In this document: positions 50,053-59,747 of the stretch, one piece after another
Layout: each line of letters starts with the position of its first letter
How positions within the stretch are numbered: position 1 is the first letter of the stretch
DNA from: Cutibacterium acnes
Lineage (GTDB): Bacteria; Actinomycetota; Actinomycetes; Propionibacteriales; Propionibacteriaceae
Direction of reading: 5' to 3'
Length of the DNA stretch: 64,000 nt
Assembly (NCBI RefSeq): GCF_003030305.1
Contig: NZ_CP023676.1
Location: 1,860,001-1,924,000, forward strand
Notes under the pieces: model-generated
What the model was told of the DNA's origin: nothing
What the model saw: only the letters and a program-made list of their open reading frames with translations
The model's database searches: none
Translations under genes and position numbers: made by a program

Positions 50053-51498
50053 TCAGCGTGACAGAACCGTTGTGACGGTTCCGGGCAGCAATTCGGCAAT
50101 TTGGTCCGGAGCGTACGGCCCTGGCATTGAAATAGCCGTGGCGGCTTGCATTCCGGCGGCGCATAGAGCCGCGTCGTCAGCAGGTAGTCCGGCGGCCATG
50201 AGAGTGCCGCACATTCCGGCCAAAACGTCACCAGACCCACCTTGAGCGGTCCATGCGGGACCAGGAAGAGCGGCACGAACGCCCCCGTCAGGACGGGCAA
50301 CCCATTGGATAGAGCCTTTCAGCAGGACGGTCGCGCCGAACCGCTGAGCGGCACGGACAGCCGAGCCTCGCGGATCGGCTACTACCTGACTGCGCTCTAT
50401 CCGCAGCATTCGGGCCAGCTCCCCAGCATGGGGCGTAAGTAGACATCCCTCCGGCAACTCTGCCGGGAGGAGGGCCAGGGCATCAGCGTCGATCACCATG
50501 GGGACGCCTTCAGCCGCCCGTTGACTAAATCGGTCGGCGTTGCCATCGTGAGTGCCCCAACCAGACCCGATAACCCAGGACTGAACGCGACCCTCACCAA
50601 TAACAACGGATGGAGCCCGGCTCAGAATGAAAGCCATGATGGCACTTGGCCCAGAAAACCGCACCATTCCCGGGCCAGTGCGCAACGCTCCGAGAACGCC
50701 GAGCACAGCAGCCCCCGGGAACTTCTCGGATCCGGTATCGATGCCGACAACCCCGCGAGAGTACTTGTCGTCAAGCGCGCCAGGTACCGGCCACAGCGAC
50801 GCCATCTCGGCGAGGTCGCAATACTCATCGACATCATCGAGACACTCGCCATCATCGTCGACAAAGTCGAGGCCGATGTCATGAACCTCCAACTCTCCGC
50901 AATAGCGGGCGGCCGGGTGAGCAATATGGCACCACTTGAGGCTGGAAAAGGTTATGGTGTATGCGGCGTGAACACAGGACTCCACCTCACCAGAATTCGC
51001 ATCTAGGCCCGATGGTAGATCGACCGCGAGCACTGGGATCTGGCGAGCACGCAACCAGGTGTCGATTCGCTCTAGAGACTGCGGAATACCTGGACGGCCT
51101 CCAATGCCGAGAACAGCGTCAATCGCGAGATCGTACGAGTGACTGGTGACCTCTCCGAGTGAGACACGGATGCAACCAGCGTCGAGCGCGGCAGCCATGC
51201 CAGCCTCGTGCGGTTGGCCCATGACCTGAGCGAGTTCGACCCGCCACCCGCGCTGGGCCAAAGCCGCAGCTGCGAACAGCCCGTCACCGCCGTTATTCCC
51301 ACCACCAACGAGAACGAGAACACACTGGGACGCTGCCCAATCAGGCATGATCTCATCGACGGCTCCGCCCAGCAGAAGCTCCTGAGCTTTTCGTGCGACG
51401 GCCTGAGCGGCAATGTCCATGAGGTCTTGTCCCGGGTGGGCATCACACCACCTCTGCTCAGCTGCTCGGGTGGCCTCGGCGGTACAGACACTTGCCAT
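50053..51498 (-). CDS. Bifunctional NAD(P)H-hydrate epimerase / ADP-dependent dehydratase
   Basis: Repairs hydrated NADH and NADPH. The N-terminal epimerase part (NnrE-like) has VLVGGGNNGGDGLFAAA. The C-terminal dehydratase part (NnrD-like, about 220-470) has LTPHAGELARML and GSGDVLAGMCGTLMAAGLP. Both halves lie in one 481-aa chain, as in E. coli YjeF. It is upstream of acpS and glmS in the same order as in several actinobacteria. Confidence 0.93.
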   Translation of the reverse strand: MASVCTAEATRAAEQRWCDAHPGQDLMDIAAQAVARKAQELLLGGAVDEIMPDWAASQCVLVLVGGGNNGGDGLFAAAALAQRGWRVELAQVMGQPHEAGMAAALDAGCIRVSLGEVTSHSYDLAIDAVLGIGGRPGIPQSLERIDTWLRARQIPVLAVDLPSGLDANSGEVESCVHAAYTITFSSLKWCHIAHPAARYCGELEVHDIGLDFVDDDGECLDDVDEYCDLAEMASLWPVPGALDDKYSRGVVGIDTGSEKFPGAAVLGVLGALRTGPGMVRFSGPSAIMAFILSRAPSVVIGEGRVQSWVIGSGWGTHDGNADRFSQRAAEGVPMVIDADALALLPAELPEGCLLTPHAGELARMLRIERSQVVADPRGSAVRAAQRFGATVLLKGSIQWVARPDGGVRAALPGPAWTAQGGSGDVLAGMCGTLMAAGLPADDAALCAAGMQAATAISMPGPYAPDQIAELLPGTVTTVLSR

Positions 51499-51588
51499 GA
51501 CGATCCCCCTTCAGCCCCGCCCGGGGCTCTCGCTGCAGATTGGTATTCATTCAACCACGATGACAAGGGCGGGATGGGGAGGCGCGAC

Positions 51589-51936
51589 TTAACCTTCGCA
51601 GAACACCATCGCCACCGCGACACCGGCATCGTGGGTCAGTGAGAGATGAACCCTACGCACACCCAACTCCTCGGCGCGTCGAGCCAGCGATCCACGAAGT
51701 TCGAACCTCACAGCTTCACCGTCAGTGACCACCTCGCAGTCTTGCCAGGAGAGTCCTTCTCCTCCACCCAACGCCTTGTACAGGGCCTCCTTAGCGGCAA
51801 ATCGGGCAGCCTGAGAGCGCGCCGGCATCACAGCCTCAGTATGAGTGAGCATCTTGCGGACCATCCCCGGGTGGCGTTGTACAGCAGCCTCCCACCTGGA
51901 GATGTCGCAGACGTCCACCCCGATTCCGATGATCAT
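51589..51936 (-). CDS. acpS: Holo-[acyl-carrier-protein] synthase AcpS
   Basis: Attaches 4'-phosphopantetheine from CoA to acyl carrier protein. The 115-aa form starts at the ATG 51936, giving the classic IIGIGVDVCDISR beginning with the metal-binding Asp. The second motif RFAAKEALYKALG is intact. An upstream start at 51972 adds 12 residues that are not conserved. It lies between the NAD(P)HX-repair gene and glmS. Confidence 0.94.
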   Translation of the reverse strand: MIIGIGVDVCDISRWEAAVQRHPGMVRKMLTHTEAVMPARSQAARFAAKEALYKALGGGEGLSWQDCEVVTDGEAVRFELRGSLARRAEELGVRRVHLSLTHDAGVAVAMVFCEG

Positions 51937-52045
51937 AGGGTCAAGATTAGGGGTCCGGTCAGTTCCGAGCACCTGGCGACTGCCGCCCGACGTACGAACG
52001 GCACATCACCAAAGGTGTCCCCGGGGGCACCTAGTCTGAGTGAGC

Positions 52046-53893
52046 TCACTCCACCGTGACGGACTTGGCCAGATTCCTTGGCTGGTCAACGTCATGACCC
52101 TTGGCGGTGGCCAGTTCACAGGCAAAAGCCTGCAATGGCACTGCGGCTACCAACGGTTGGAGCAGGGTCGAGCAAGCCGGAAGCCCGACGAAGGTGTCAG
52201 CGTACGGTTTGACGTCGTCGTCCCCTCGCTCGGCAAGCACGATCGTCCTAGCGCCACGGGCACGGATCTCCTGGATGTTCGAGACCACCTTGTCATGAAG
52301 CTGATCTCGCCCCTTCGGTGGCACAACGACGAAGACCGGGGTGCCCTCCTCGATGACGGCTATGGGGCCGTGCTTGAGCTCGCCAGCAGCAAAACCCTCG
52401 GCATGCATATAGGCGATCTCCTTGAGCTTGAGAGCACCCTCAAGGGCCACTGGGTAACCGACGTGGCGCCCAAGGAAGAACACCGCTTCCTCTTCTTTCG
52501 CCATCACACGAGCCAACTCATAAACCGGTTCGATCTCGTCGAGAACTTCCTGAATCTTGCCAGGCATCTGGTCGAGCTCAGACATTACGCCGCGGATTTC
52601 GTCTCCGTACTTCATGCCACGCACCTGAGCCAAGTAGAGGCCCAGCAGATAGCAGGCGACCACCTGGGTGAGGAACCCCTTGGTTGAGGCCACGCCAATC
52701 TCGGGGCCAGCGTGGGTGTAGATAACAGCATCGGACTCGCGGGGAATCGTCGCGCCGTTGGTGTTGCAGATCGCGATGACCTTGGCATGCTGCTCACGAG
52801 CATGTCGGATGGCCATGAGAGTATCGGCCGTCTCACCAGACTGGGAAACTGTCACGACGAGCGTCATCGGGTCGATGATCGGGTCGCGGTAGCGGAACTC
52901 ACTGGCCAGATCGACCTCGCACGCGACCCTCGTCCAGTGCTCGATGGCGTACTTGGCAACCATGCCGGCGTAATACGCCGACCCGCATGCGACGACCACA
53001 ATTTTGTTGATGCGGCGCAACTCCTCCGGCGAGATATGCACTTCGTCAAGGACTAGATCACCACGGTCGGACCAGCGGCCCAATAACGTGTCGGCCACCG
53101 CACGTGGCTGCTCGAAGATCTCCTTGCGCATGAACCAGTCGTGACCCTGCTTCTCAGCTGCTGACAGGTCCCAGTCGACGTGATAAGGGCGGGCCTGGCT
53201 GGGGTTGCCCTCGAAGTCAGTGACGGTGACCCCGTCGGGGGTGAGCACAACAATCTGGTCCTGGCCCAGTTCGAGGGCCTCGCGGGTGTGCTCGATAAAC
53301 GCTGCGACATCAGAGGCTAGGAAATTCTCTCCCTGCCCCAGCCCGACGACGAGCGGAGAGTTGCGACGAGCGGCCACCACTGTGTCAGGGGCGTCCGGGC
53401 TGACGGCCACCAGTGTGAAAGCTCCTTCGAGTCGTGACGCCACCGCCCCCATGGCCTCTGTCAGCGAGGACCTTCGCTGCATCTCCAAAGCGAGCATGTG
53501 AGCGGCAGTCTCGGTGTCAGTCTCCGACGAAAAAGTGATGCCCTCGCTCTCAAGCTCAGCGCGCAGCGCGGCGAAGTTCTCGATAATGCCGTTGTGAACG
53601 ACTGCGACGCGGCCGTCGAAGGACATGTGGGGGTGGGCGTTCTCGTCAGTGGGAGCGCCGTGGGTGGCCCACCGAGTGTGACCGATACCTTGAGTGGACT
53701 CTGGGAGCGGATGGACTGCCAGCTCCTCTTCGAGGTGAGTTAGCTTGCCCGACTTCTTGGCTCGGTACAAGTTTCCGTCCGCCACGACCGCCAACCCGGC
53801 CGAGTCATATCCTCGGTACTCAAGACGCCGGAGCCCGTCGATGATGACGCGTTCAGCCTGCCGATGGCCGCAATAACCAACAATTCCGCACAT
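52046..53893 (-). CDS. glmS: Glutamine-fructose-6-phosphate aminotransferase GlmS
   Basis: Makes glucosamine 6-phosphate for the cell wall and glycolipids. The N-terminal glutaminase begins MCGIVGYCGH, so Cys2 becomes the N-terminal nucleophile after Met removal. The two SIS isomerase domains follow. Length 615 aa. An ORF extension to 53977 is rejected because Cys must be at position 2. No glmS ribozyme is seen, and there is no Shine-Dalgarno. TACGTT lies seven bases before the ATG, so a leaderless message is possible. Confidence 0.96.
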   Translation of the reverse strand: MCGIVGYCGHRQAERVIIDGLRRLEYRGYDSAGLAVVADGNLYRAKKSGKLTHLEEELAVHPLPESTQGIGHTRWATHGAPTDENAHPHMSFDGRVAVVHNGIIENFAALRAELESEGITFSSETDTETAAHMLALEMQRRSSLTEAMGAVASRLEGAFTLVAVSPDAPDTVVAARRNSPLVVGLGQGENFLASDVAAFIEHTREALELGQDQIVVLTPDGVTVTDFEGNPSQARPYHVDWDLSAAEKQGHDWFMRKEIFEQPRAVADTLLGRWSDRGDLVLDEVHISPEELRRINKIVVVACGSAYYAGMVAKYAIEHWTRVACEVDLASEFRYRDPIIDPMTLVVTVSQSGETADTLMAIRHAREQHAKVIAICNTNGATIPRESDAVIYTHAGPEIGVASTKGFLTQVVACYLLGLYLAQVRGMKYGDEIRGVMSELDQMPGKIQEVLDEIEPVYELARVMAKEEEAVFFLGRHVGYPVALEGALKLKEIAYMHAEGFAAGELKHGPIAVIEEGTPVFVVVPPKGRDQLHDKVVSNIQEIRARGARTIVLAERGDDDVKPYADTFVGLPACSTLLQPLVAAVPLQAFACELATAKGHDVDQPRNLAKSVTVE

Positions 53894-54068
53894 GGCAAGA
53901 AACGTACATGAATCATGAGCGTTCCGCGACTTGAAACGCCTGAACGTTTGAACAACACCTCGCACGACCATTTGCACGTATGCGCTACTTCGCTATCTGA
54001 AGCCTCACGTGACCCCGACGATTCATAGCGTCAAACTCACATCCTGCATCGACGCATATGGAGAAAAC

Positions 54069-55088
54069 ATGAAAAGATCGAAAAGGATTGCAGCAGCCCT
54101 GACCTCGCTGACGACCATCGTGGCAACCGCCTTCGCGACCATCTCGGCAGCCCCGGCGCACGCCGCTGACAGCGACACTTCAGTTCCGCCGGAAATAACT
54201 ATGCCCGGCAGTCCGGACGGTATTCCATCTGCCGGCAACGGCCCGATCAAACTGTTCACCTATCCTGCTTCTGTTTATGCCTTAGCCCACCCTGGCACCA
54301 ACCCGCAGGGGGCCAACAATTTCAGCTGCAAACCGCGCGAAGGTCAGAACCCCGTCGTCCTGCTTCCCGGCACCAATTCCGACGCCTATGCGTCATGGTC
54401 GATGTACGCGCCGAAGCTCACCAAACTCGGCTATTGCGTCTTCTCCCCCAACTTCAACGGGCTCAAGCTGCTGCCAAACTTCGCCTATACCGGTGATATC
54501 CGCGTCTCTGCGAAGGCCGTCTCCGGCTTCGTTGACCGTGTCCTCACGGCCACCGGATCCAAAAAGGTCGACCTCATCGGGTGGTCCCAGGGTGGCGGCC
54601 CGCTGCCGAATTACTACATCACCAAACTCGGCGGTGACAAAAAGGTCAGCAAGCTCATCGCCCTTGCCCCGTCGAATCACGGCGTCGGACCCCGAGCCGT
54701 CTCAAGGTTCGTGAACGAGTCCATCTCTGAGGCAAAACACAAGAAGATCGAGGCCACCTTCGCCAAAGCCCACATCGCCAGCTATGAGCAGCAACTCGGC
54801 TTCTCCAACTTCAACAAGGAGCTCTATGGCAACGGTCCGGTGACACGCCCCGGCGTCAAGTACACAGTCATCGAAGGCCGCTACGACGACGCGGTCGTGC
54901 CATTCACCAACGCTTTCTTGAACGAGCCTGGTGTCAAAAACATCCTCGTTCAGGACACCTGCCGGAACGATCACGCCAGCCACGTCAATTTCACCTATGA
55001 CGTAAACGTCTACCAGATGGCCGTTAATGCCCTGGATCCTGATCACGCACAACCAGTGACATGCGTATTCCAGCCGTTCATCGGCTAA
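54069..55088 (+). CDS. Secreted triacylglycerol lipase, GehA/GehB family (copy 1)
   Basis: An extracellular lipase that releases fatty acids from sebum triglycerides. The 339-aa precursor has a signal peptide cleaved after AHA (residue 32). The alpha/beta hydrolase nucleophile is Ser173 in GWSQGGG. A C-terminal His lies in HASHVNF and an Asp in the preceding 30 residues. Cutibacterium acnes has two known lipases, GehA and GehB; I cannot say which one this is. It has GGAG four bases from the ATG. It is followed by a strong terminator and a second, divergent copy in tandem. Confidence 0.93.
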   Translation: MKRSKRIAAALTSLTTIVATAFATISAAPAHAADSDTSVPPEITMPGSPDGIPSAGNGPIKLFTYPASVYALAHPGTNPQGANNFSCKPREGQNPVVLLPGTNSDAYASWSMYAPKLTKLGYCVFSPNFNGLKLLPNFAYTGDIRVSAKAVSGFVDRVLTATGSKKVDLIGWSQGGGPLPNYYITKLGGDKKVSKLIALAPSNHGVGPRAVSRFVNESISEAKHKKIEATFAKAHIASYEQQLGFSNFNKELYGNGPVTRPGVKYTVIEGRYDDAVVPFTNAFLNEPGVKNILVQDTCRNDHASHVNFTYDVNVYQMAVNALDPDHAQPVTCVFQPFIG

Positions 55089-55113
55089 TCACCTGATACC
55101 GCCCCAACCCGAC

Positions 55114-55142
55114 TGTGGGGCCTTCATATCGAAGGCCCCACA
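55114..55142 (+). terminator. Intrinsic terminator between the two lipase genes
   Basis: A 12-bp stem (55114-55125 with 55131-55142) with an ATATC loop, followed by CTTTG. It separates the two lipase genes into different transcription units. Confidence 0.85.
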
Positions 55143-55222
55143 CTTTGTCGTGAGGCCAGCGTCGCACCCCCTGTCGGCACGATAACCAACAACCGTAGAT
55201 ACAGATACATCTGAGGAGATCC

Positions 55223-56236
55223 ATGAAGAAAAACTGGTTACTCACAACCCTCCTTGCCACAGTGACGATCGCCATGGGAACGACGACCACCGCCTTCGCC
55301 AGCCCACCTACCGACATCACTCCCGAACATCCAGGCGGGGTTACCGCGCCTCACAGCCCCGACGGAATCCCCTCGAATATTGAGGGACCAAGTACGCCCA
55401 GCTGGACCTCTGCAATCAGGTTCGCAATGAAGAATCCCGGCGCGAAGGTCCCGGGCACCAACGACTTCGCCTGCAAACCGAGGAAAGGCACCCATCCCGT
55501 CGTGCTCATCCCGGGCACATCCGAGGACGCCTTCATCACGTGGTCGTACTACGGCCCCCACCTCAAGGCAGCAGGATTCTGCGCCTACACGTTCAACTAC
55601 AACCCGGAAACACATCCGCTTGTGGAAGCTGCTGAGACCAGCGGCAACATCTACTCCACGGCAGCCTTCATGGCCCACTTCATTGACAGGGTGCTCAAGA
55701 CAACCGGTGCTCAGAAGGTCGATCTCATCGGCCATTCGCAGGGTGGCGGTCCCCTGCCGCGCGCGTACATCAAATATTACGGAGGCGCCAAGAAGGTCCA
55801 TCATCTCGTCGGTTTAGTTCCTTCCAACAAAGGAACAAGCATGCTCGGCCTGGAGAAGTTCCTCAATGCCAGTGGAAATCCGCTCAACACTATTTTCAAT
55901 GCCGTAGCGCAGTTTCACAATCTGGGATCCCTGCCCCAACAGTTGCAAGACTCCACATTTCTCAGGGAACTCAACGCGGATGGAATGACCGTCCCCGGCA
56001 TCACATACACCGTCATCGCCACCCGGTTCGACAACCGAGTATTTCCGTGGACGAATACCTTCATCAATGAGCCCGGAGTCAAGAACATCGTCATCCAAGA
56101 TGTCTGCCCCTTAGACCACAGCGCCCACACGAATATCCCCTATGACCCGATGACCTTCCAGATTGTCATCAATGCCTTGGACCCCGAACGGGCCGCCCCG
56201 GTCATCTGCACCATTCGCCCATTCAGGCCCAGGTAG
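55223..56236 (+). CDS. Secreted triacylglycerol lipase, GehA/GehB family (copy 2)
   Basis: A paralogue of the upstream lipase, 337 aa. The signal peptide ends near AFA-SPP (residue 26). The nucleophile is Ser172 in GHSQGGG, where copy 1 has GWSQGGG. A candidate catalytic His is in DHSAHTNI. A GAGGAG ribosome site lies four bases before the ATG. Both copies keep the CKPR, IPGT/LPGT and SPDGIPS stretches, so they arose by tandem duplication. The His-for-Trp change beside the nucleophile may alter substrate or activity. Confidence 0.93.
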   Translation: MKKNWLLTTLLATVTIAMGTTTTAFASPPTDITPEHPGGVTAPHSPDGIPSNIEGPSTPSWTSAIRFAMKNPGAKVPGTNDFACKPRKGTHPVVLIPGTSEDAFITWSYYGPHLKAAGFCAYTFNYNPETHPLVEAAETSGNIYSTAAFMAHFIDRVLKTTGAQKVDLIGHSQGGGPLPRAYIKYYGGAKKVHHLVGLVPSNKGTSMLGLEKFLNASGNPLNTIFNAVAQFHNLGSLPQQLQDSTFLRELNADGMTVPGITYTVIATRFDNRVFPWTNTFINEPGVKNIVIQDVCPLDHSAHTNIPYDPMTFQIVINALDPERAAPVICTIRPFRPR

Positions 56237-56366
56237 TTCGCCGGCAAGACATTCGATGGGCGTGGTTCGACGCTACTCGGAAATGTGCCCACCAATGACG
56301 CATTAACTACGTCCCCAACGTCGCGGTGAAGTACAGTCACTACGACCAACCATTCGGAGGCGCCCG

Positions 56367-57350
56367 ATGAACTTGACCCCCACCACCCCCGTTGACGACG
56401 ACAACACCGAACCGGGGCCGTTCATCGAATTATCGCGAGAATCGTGGGCCGCACTTTCGGACTCGACCGAGATCGATATCGACGAGGCCACCCTGGACCA
56501 CATCCGTGGTCTCGGCGACCCCACTAGTCACCGCGACGTCGTCGAGGTGTACCGCCCGTTGACCCAACTCATCCACCTGTACTGCATGCACACGGGCGCC
56601 CTCTTCGACGCCTCCAATAACTTCCTCCAACTCACCCGCCACGGTATGAAGCGCACCCCCTTTGTCATCGGGATCGCTGGGTCGGTGGCCGTTGGCAAGT
56701 CGACCGTGGCTCGTCTGCTACGGGAGCTCCTGGGACGTTCCCCGCGCCGTCCGGTCGTGGACCTCGTGACGACCGACGGATTCCTCTACCCCAACCGGGT
56801 ACTCGAGGAACGCGAGCTGCTTTCCCGCAAGGGATTCCCTGAATCCTACGACCGCAAGGCTTTGCTGAGGTTCGTCGTCGATGTCAAGTCCGGGATGCCT
56901 GAAGTCACCGCACCGGTTTACTCTCACGTCACCTACGACATCGTGCCCAACCAGCAACTCGTCGTCCGGCAACCCGACATCCTCATTATTGAGGGGCTTA
57001 ACGTTCTACAGCCACCACGACCGCGCAGCAGTGGGACAATGGGACTAGCCCTGAGCGACTTCTTCGACTTCTCGGTATACGTCGATGCTGAGGAGGCCGA
57101 CATCATCCGGTGGTACATCAACCGGTTCCTCACCCTGCGGCAAACCGCGTTCACCGACCCCCACTCGTTCTTCGGTGAGTACGCACGAATGCCCGACAAC
57201 GAGGCCATCACCATCGCTAAGGAGATCTGGGACACCATCAACGGCCCGAACCTGGTGCAGAACGTGCTGCCCACCCGCGGCCGGGCTACCGCGATCCTGC
57301 ATAAGGGTCCCGACCACGAGGTCCGCAATGTGTGGATCAGGAAGGTTTGA
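56367..57350 (+). CDS. coaA: Pantothenate kinase, type I (CoaA)
   Basis: Phosphorylates pantothenate, the first step of CoA synthesis. The P-loop GSVAVGKS is at residues 105-112 and the 327-aa length fits type I enzymes (about 316 aa), which are feedback-inhibited by CoA. The N-terminal extension of about 15 residues is acidic. A GGAGGCG ribosome site precedes the ATG. It converges on the unknown gene at 57395. Confidence 0.95.
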   Translation: MNLTPTTPVDDDNTEPGPFIELSRESWAALSDSTEIDIDEATLDHIRGLGDPTSHRDVVEVYRPLTQLIHLYCMHTGALFDASNNFLQLTRHGMKRTPFVIGIAGSVAVGKSTVARLLRELLGRSPRRPVVDLVTTDGFLYPNRVLEERELLSRKGFPESYDRKALLRFVVDVKSGMPEVTAPVYSHVTYDIVPNQQLVVRQPDILIIEGLNVLQPPRPRSSGTMGLALSDFFDFSVYVDAEEADIIRWYINRFLTLRQTAFTDPHSFFGEYARMPDNEAITIAKEIWDTINGPNLVQNVLPTRGRATAILHKGPDHEVRNVWIRKV

Positions 57351-57394
57351 GTCGGTGTCGTCTCCTCGGGTCTGCCCCTCAGAGGCCCTACCGG

Positions 57395-58042
57395 TCACAT
57401 GACATGCCAGGGAAACGGATCCGCGATTCGCGACGCCGCCAAGGCCTGGTCGATCTGCCCCTCGCAGCCCGGCGGCGCTACCACAACGTGATCCGGCGCC
57501 TCGATCCCCACAACCACGCTGTCACCGAACTCGTTGGCGATGGGGCGCCCCACTCCTTTCGCCAACGGCCATGACGACACCAGCCACGACGAACCAGCTA
57601 CGACTAGGACGTCACCGTCGCGGGAGAAAGAAAGCTCACCAACGAGGGCCGACGCCAATCTTTCGGTGCCGAGACGATATGCCGCGTCAAGATCTTTGAC
57701 CTCGGCCAGTGCGGCGTCATTGAGCAGCTCAACGTCGCCGTCGAACCAGGCCAAAGCGACAACCAGCCCGGGAACGGTCTGGCCAGTAACGTTCGAGACG
57801 AAAGGCCGCGCGTAGTCGAAACTGCGTCCGGCGCGCTCCTGATTCCCCACTACTTTGACCACGACGTGCGCAGCGAGGGTGGCGTCGGTCAGGCGAGTGG
57901 CACCGTCGAAAAGAGACCGCACCATCCGCGTGACAAGCTCGTCGGCAACCAGCTCCCAGTCGTCGCGGTGATGGCCACCCAACTCCTCAGCGATCAAAAC
58001 TAGCGGGATATCACCGATAGCAGTCGTAGCAACCTGAGACAT
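57395..58042 (-). CDS. Hypothetical protein downstream of glmM
   Basis: Unrecognised, 215 aa. It begins [21 protein letters not shown] and is hydrophilic with no membrane segment. There is no obvious ribosome site. A 48-codon ORF that overlaps glmM (58011-58157) covers this start. Its reading ends in GIDADVS, directly before the QVATTAIGD of this protein, in another frame. The two may be one protein split by a frameshift, or two overlapping genes. Confidence 0.6.
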   Translation of the reverse strand: MSQVATTAIGDIPLVLIAEELGGHHRDDWELVADELVTRMVRSLFDGATRLTDATLAAHVVVKVVGNQERAGRSFDYARPFVSNVTGQTVPGLVVALAWFDGDVELLNDAALAEVKDLDAAYRLGTERLASALVGELSFSRDGDVLVVAGSSWLVSSWPLAKGVGRPIANEFGDSVVVGIEAPDHVVVAPPGCEGQIDQALAASRIADPFPWHVM

Positions 58043-58157
58043 CAGCGTCGATGCCCATAGCCGTCAAAGACTCCTCGACCATCGATCGCAGACGGTTCGC
58101 CGCCCCGACGTCCAGACCGGGCAGGTCGGCATCTGGGCGGCGACGAAAGACACTCAC
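58011..58157 (-). CDS. Small ORF overlapping the glmM stop, possible N-terminus of the next gene
   Basis: 48 codons from a GTG at 58157 whose GTGA overlaps the glmM stop. It begins [17 protein letters not shown] and has an amphipathic helix ([15 protein letters not shown]). The stop lies inside the start region of the next ORF, in another frame. The close coupling to glmM argues for real translation. No family is recognised. A single-base difference in the overlap would join it to the 215-aa ORF. Confidence 0.45.
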   Translation of the reverse strand: MSVFRRRPDADLPGLDVGAANRLRSMVEESLTAMGIDADVSGCYDCYR

Positions 58158-59506
58158 AACGCCAGGCTCATCTTGACGGTCTCGGCCAACTCAGAGCAGA
58201 TCTGATCAGCTTCCTCCTGGGTACCAGCCTCGACCATGACCCGCACGACCGGCTCAGTACCCGACGGACGCAACACCACTCGACCGGCGTCACCGAGCTT
58301 CTGGTTAGCGTCAGCAACCGCTTTATTAACGTCTGGATCGATACCAGCTCGCAACTTGTCGACGCCACGCACATTGATGAGCGCCTGCGGCAGACGGGTC
58401 ATCACCGAGGCGAGCTCCTTGAGGGTCTTGCCGGTACGAGCGACGCGCGCAGCCAGGTGCAAACCGGTAAGAACACCGTCACCAGTGGTTGCGAACTCAC
58501 TCATAATGACGTGCCCGGACTGCTCACCACCCAGCGAGAACCCATTGGCGTTCATCGACTCGAGGACGTAGCGGTCACCCACCTTGGTCTGATCGACGTG
58601 AATATCGTGCGCGCGCATTGCGATGATGAGGCCAAGGTTGCTCATGATCGTCGCGACAACGGTGTTGGAGGCCAGACGGTGGTCCTCCTGCAAAGCCAAC
58701 GCGAGAATCGCGATGATGTGATCCCCATCGACGATATTGCCTTCGTGGTCGACAGCCAGGCACCGATCAGCGTCACCGTCAAAGGCCAATCCCATGTCAG
58801 CCCCAACCTCAACAACCTTGGCCTGCAGCTTCTCCGGGTGGGTGGAACCGCACCGCTCATTGATGTTGAGGCCATCGGGCTGGTCATGAATCGCGATGAC
58901 CTCGGCACCCTGAGTAGTGAAGGCAGCCGTCGCCGTATGGAAGGAGGCACCGTTTGCGGTGTCGAGGACAATCTTCATCCCCTTGAGAGTGTCTTGCTGG
59001 CGCAGCGAGCGCACCAGGTGATCGACGTAGGTGTCGACAGCCTGCGGGGTGTAGCGGATACGTCCTACCTTGTCGCCAATAGGGCGGGCCCACGGCTCAC
59101 CCATACGCTGCTCAATGGCGTCCTCAAGATCGTCGGGAAGTTTCACGCCCCCGCGGGAGAAGAACTTGATGCCGTTATCAGGCATGGGGTTGTGAGATGC
59201 CGAGAGCATCACGCCCAAATCAGTGCGGTACTCGTTGACGAGGTAGGCCGCCGCGGGAGTCGGGATCACGCCGACGCGCAACACGTCAACACCGGCGCTG
59301 GCTAACCCAGCGCAGACAGCGGCCTCGAGGAATTCGCCGGAGGCGCGAGGATCACGTGCTACCAGCGCGGTAGGTTGGCGGTGTCCGAAAGCACCCGCCT
59401 CGCCCAGAACGTGCGCGGCCGCGACCGAAAGGTCAAGGGCCAACTCGGCGGTGAGGTCTTGATTAGCCACACCGCGCACTCCGTCAGTTCCAAAAAGTCG
59501 TGCCAT
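58154..59506 (-). CDS. glmM: Phosphoglucosamine mutase GlmM
   Basis: Interconverts glucosamine 6-phosphate and 1-phosphate for UDP-GlcNAc synthesis, following GlmS. The phosphoserine is Ser104 in [12 protein letters not shown], and the metal-binding loop DGDADR is present. Full length 450 aa. TAAAGT eight bases before the ATG and no ribosome site suggest a near-leaderless message. A CCGCTCAC/GTGAGCGG hairpin (59525-59545) lies in the upstream region. Confidence 0.97.
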   Translation of the reverse strand: MARLFGTDGVRGVANQDLTAELALDLSVAAAHVLGEAGAFGHRQPTALVARDPRASGEFLEAAVCAGLASAGVDVLRVGVIPTPAAAYLVNEYRTDLGVMLSASHNPMPDNGIKFFSRGGVKLPDDLEDAIEQRMGEPWARPIGDKVGRIRYTPQAVDTYVDHLVRSLRQQDTLKGMKIVLDTANGASFHTATAAFTTQGAEVIAIHDQPDGLNINERCGSTHPEKLQAKVVEVGADMGLAFDGDADRCLAVDHEGNIVDGDHIIAILALALQEDHRLASNTVVATIMSNLGLIIAMRAHDIHVDQTKVGDRYVLESMNANGFSLGGEQSGHVIMSEFATTGDGVLTGLHLAARVARTGKTLKELASVMTRLPQALINVRGVDKLRAGIDPDVNKAVADANQKLGDAGRVVLRPSGTEPVVRVMVEAGTQEEADQICSELAETVKMSLAL

Positions 59507-59691
59507 GAAGTTTCACTTTACCCACCGCTCACGCCAAGTGAGCGGAACACCCGCTGAGCGTGGGCATTTCGAGTGACTCGGTGGTAGAGGCCATGTCACC
59601 CTGTGCAACAGCCCCACCAGTCCATCCAGGAAATCACGACAGGTAGTCACCACGACAGATAGTCCCACGCCCGTGAGACCCCGAAAAACGC

Positions 59692-59729
59692 CTCGGGGTG
59701 GTTCTCCCCTGGGGGAGAACCACCCCGAG
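59692..59729 (-). terminator. rpsI intrinsic terminator
   Basis: An 18-bp perfect stem (59692-59709 with 59712-59729) with a tiny loop. On the minus strand it is followed by GGCGTTTTT, a classic U-tract. It ends the rplM-rpsI transcript, 18 bases past the rpsI stop. Confidence 0.9.
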
Positions 59730-59747
59730 TTCCAGAGAAAGACCGGA

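Noticed and set aside
52000-54060. glmS ribozyme
   Set aside because: The region upstream of glmS is only about 170 bases to the next gene start and contains none of the conserved ribozyme core. It also looks leaderless.
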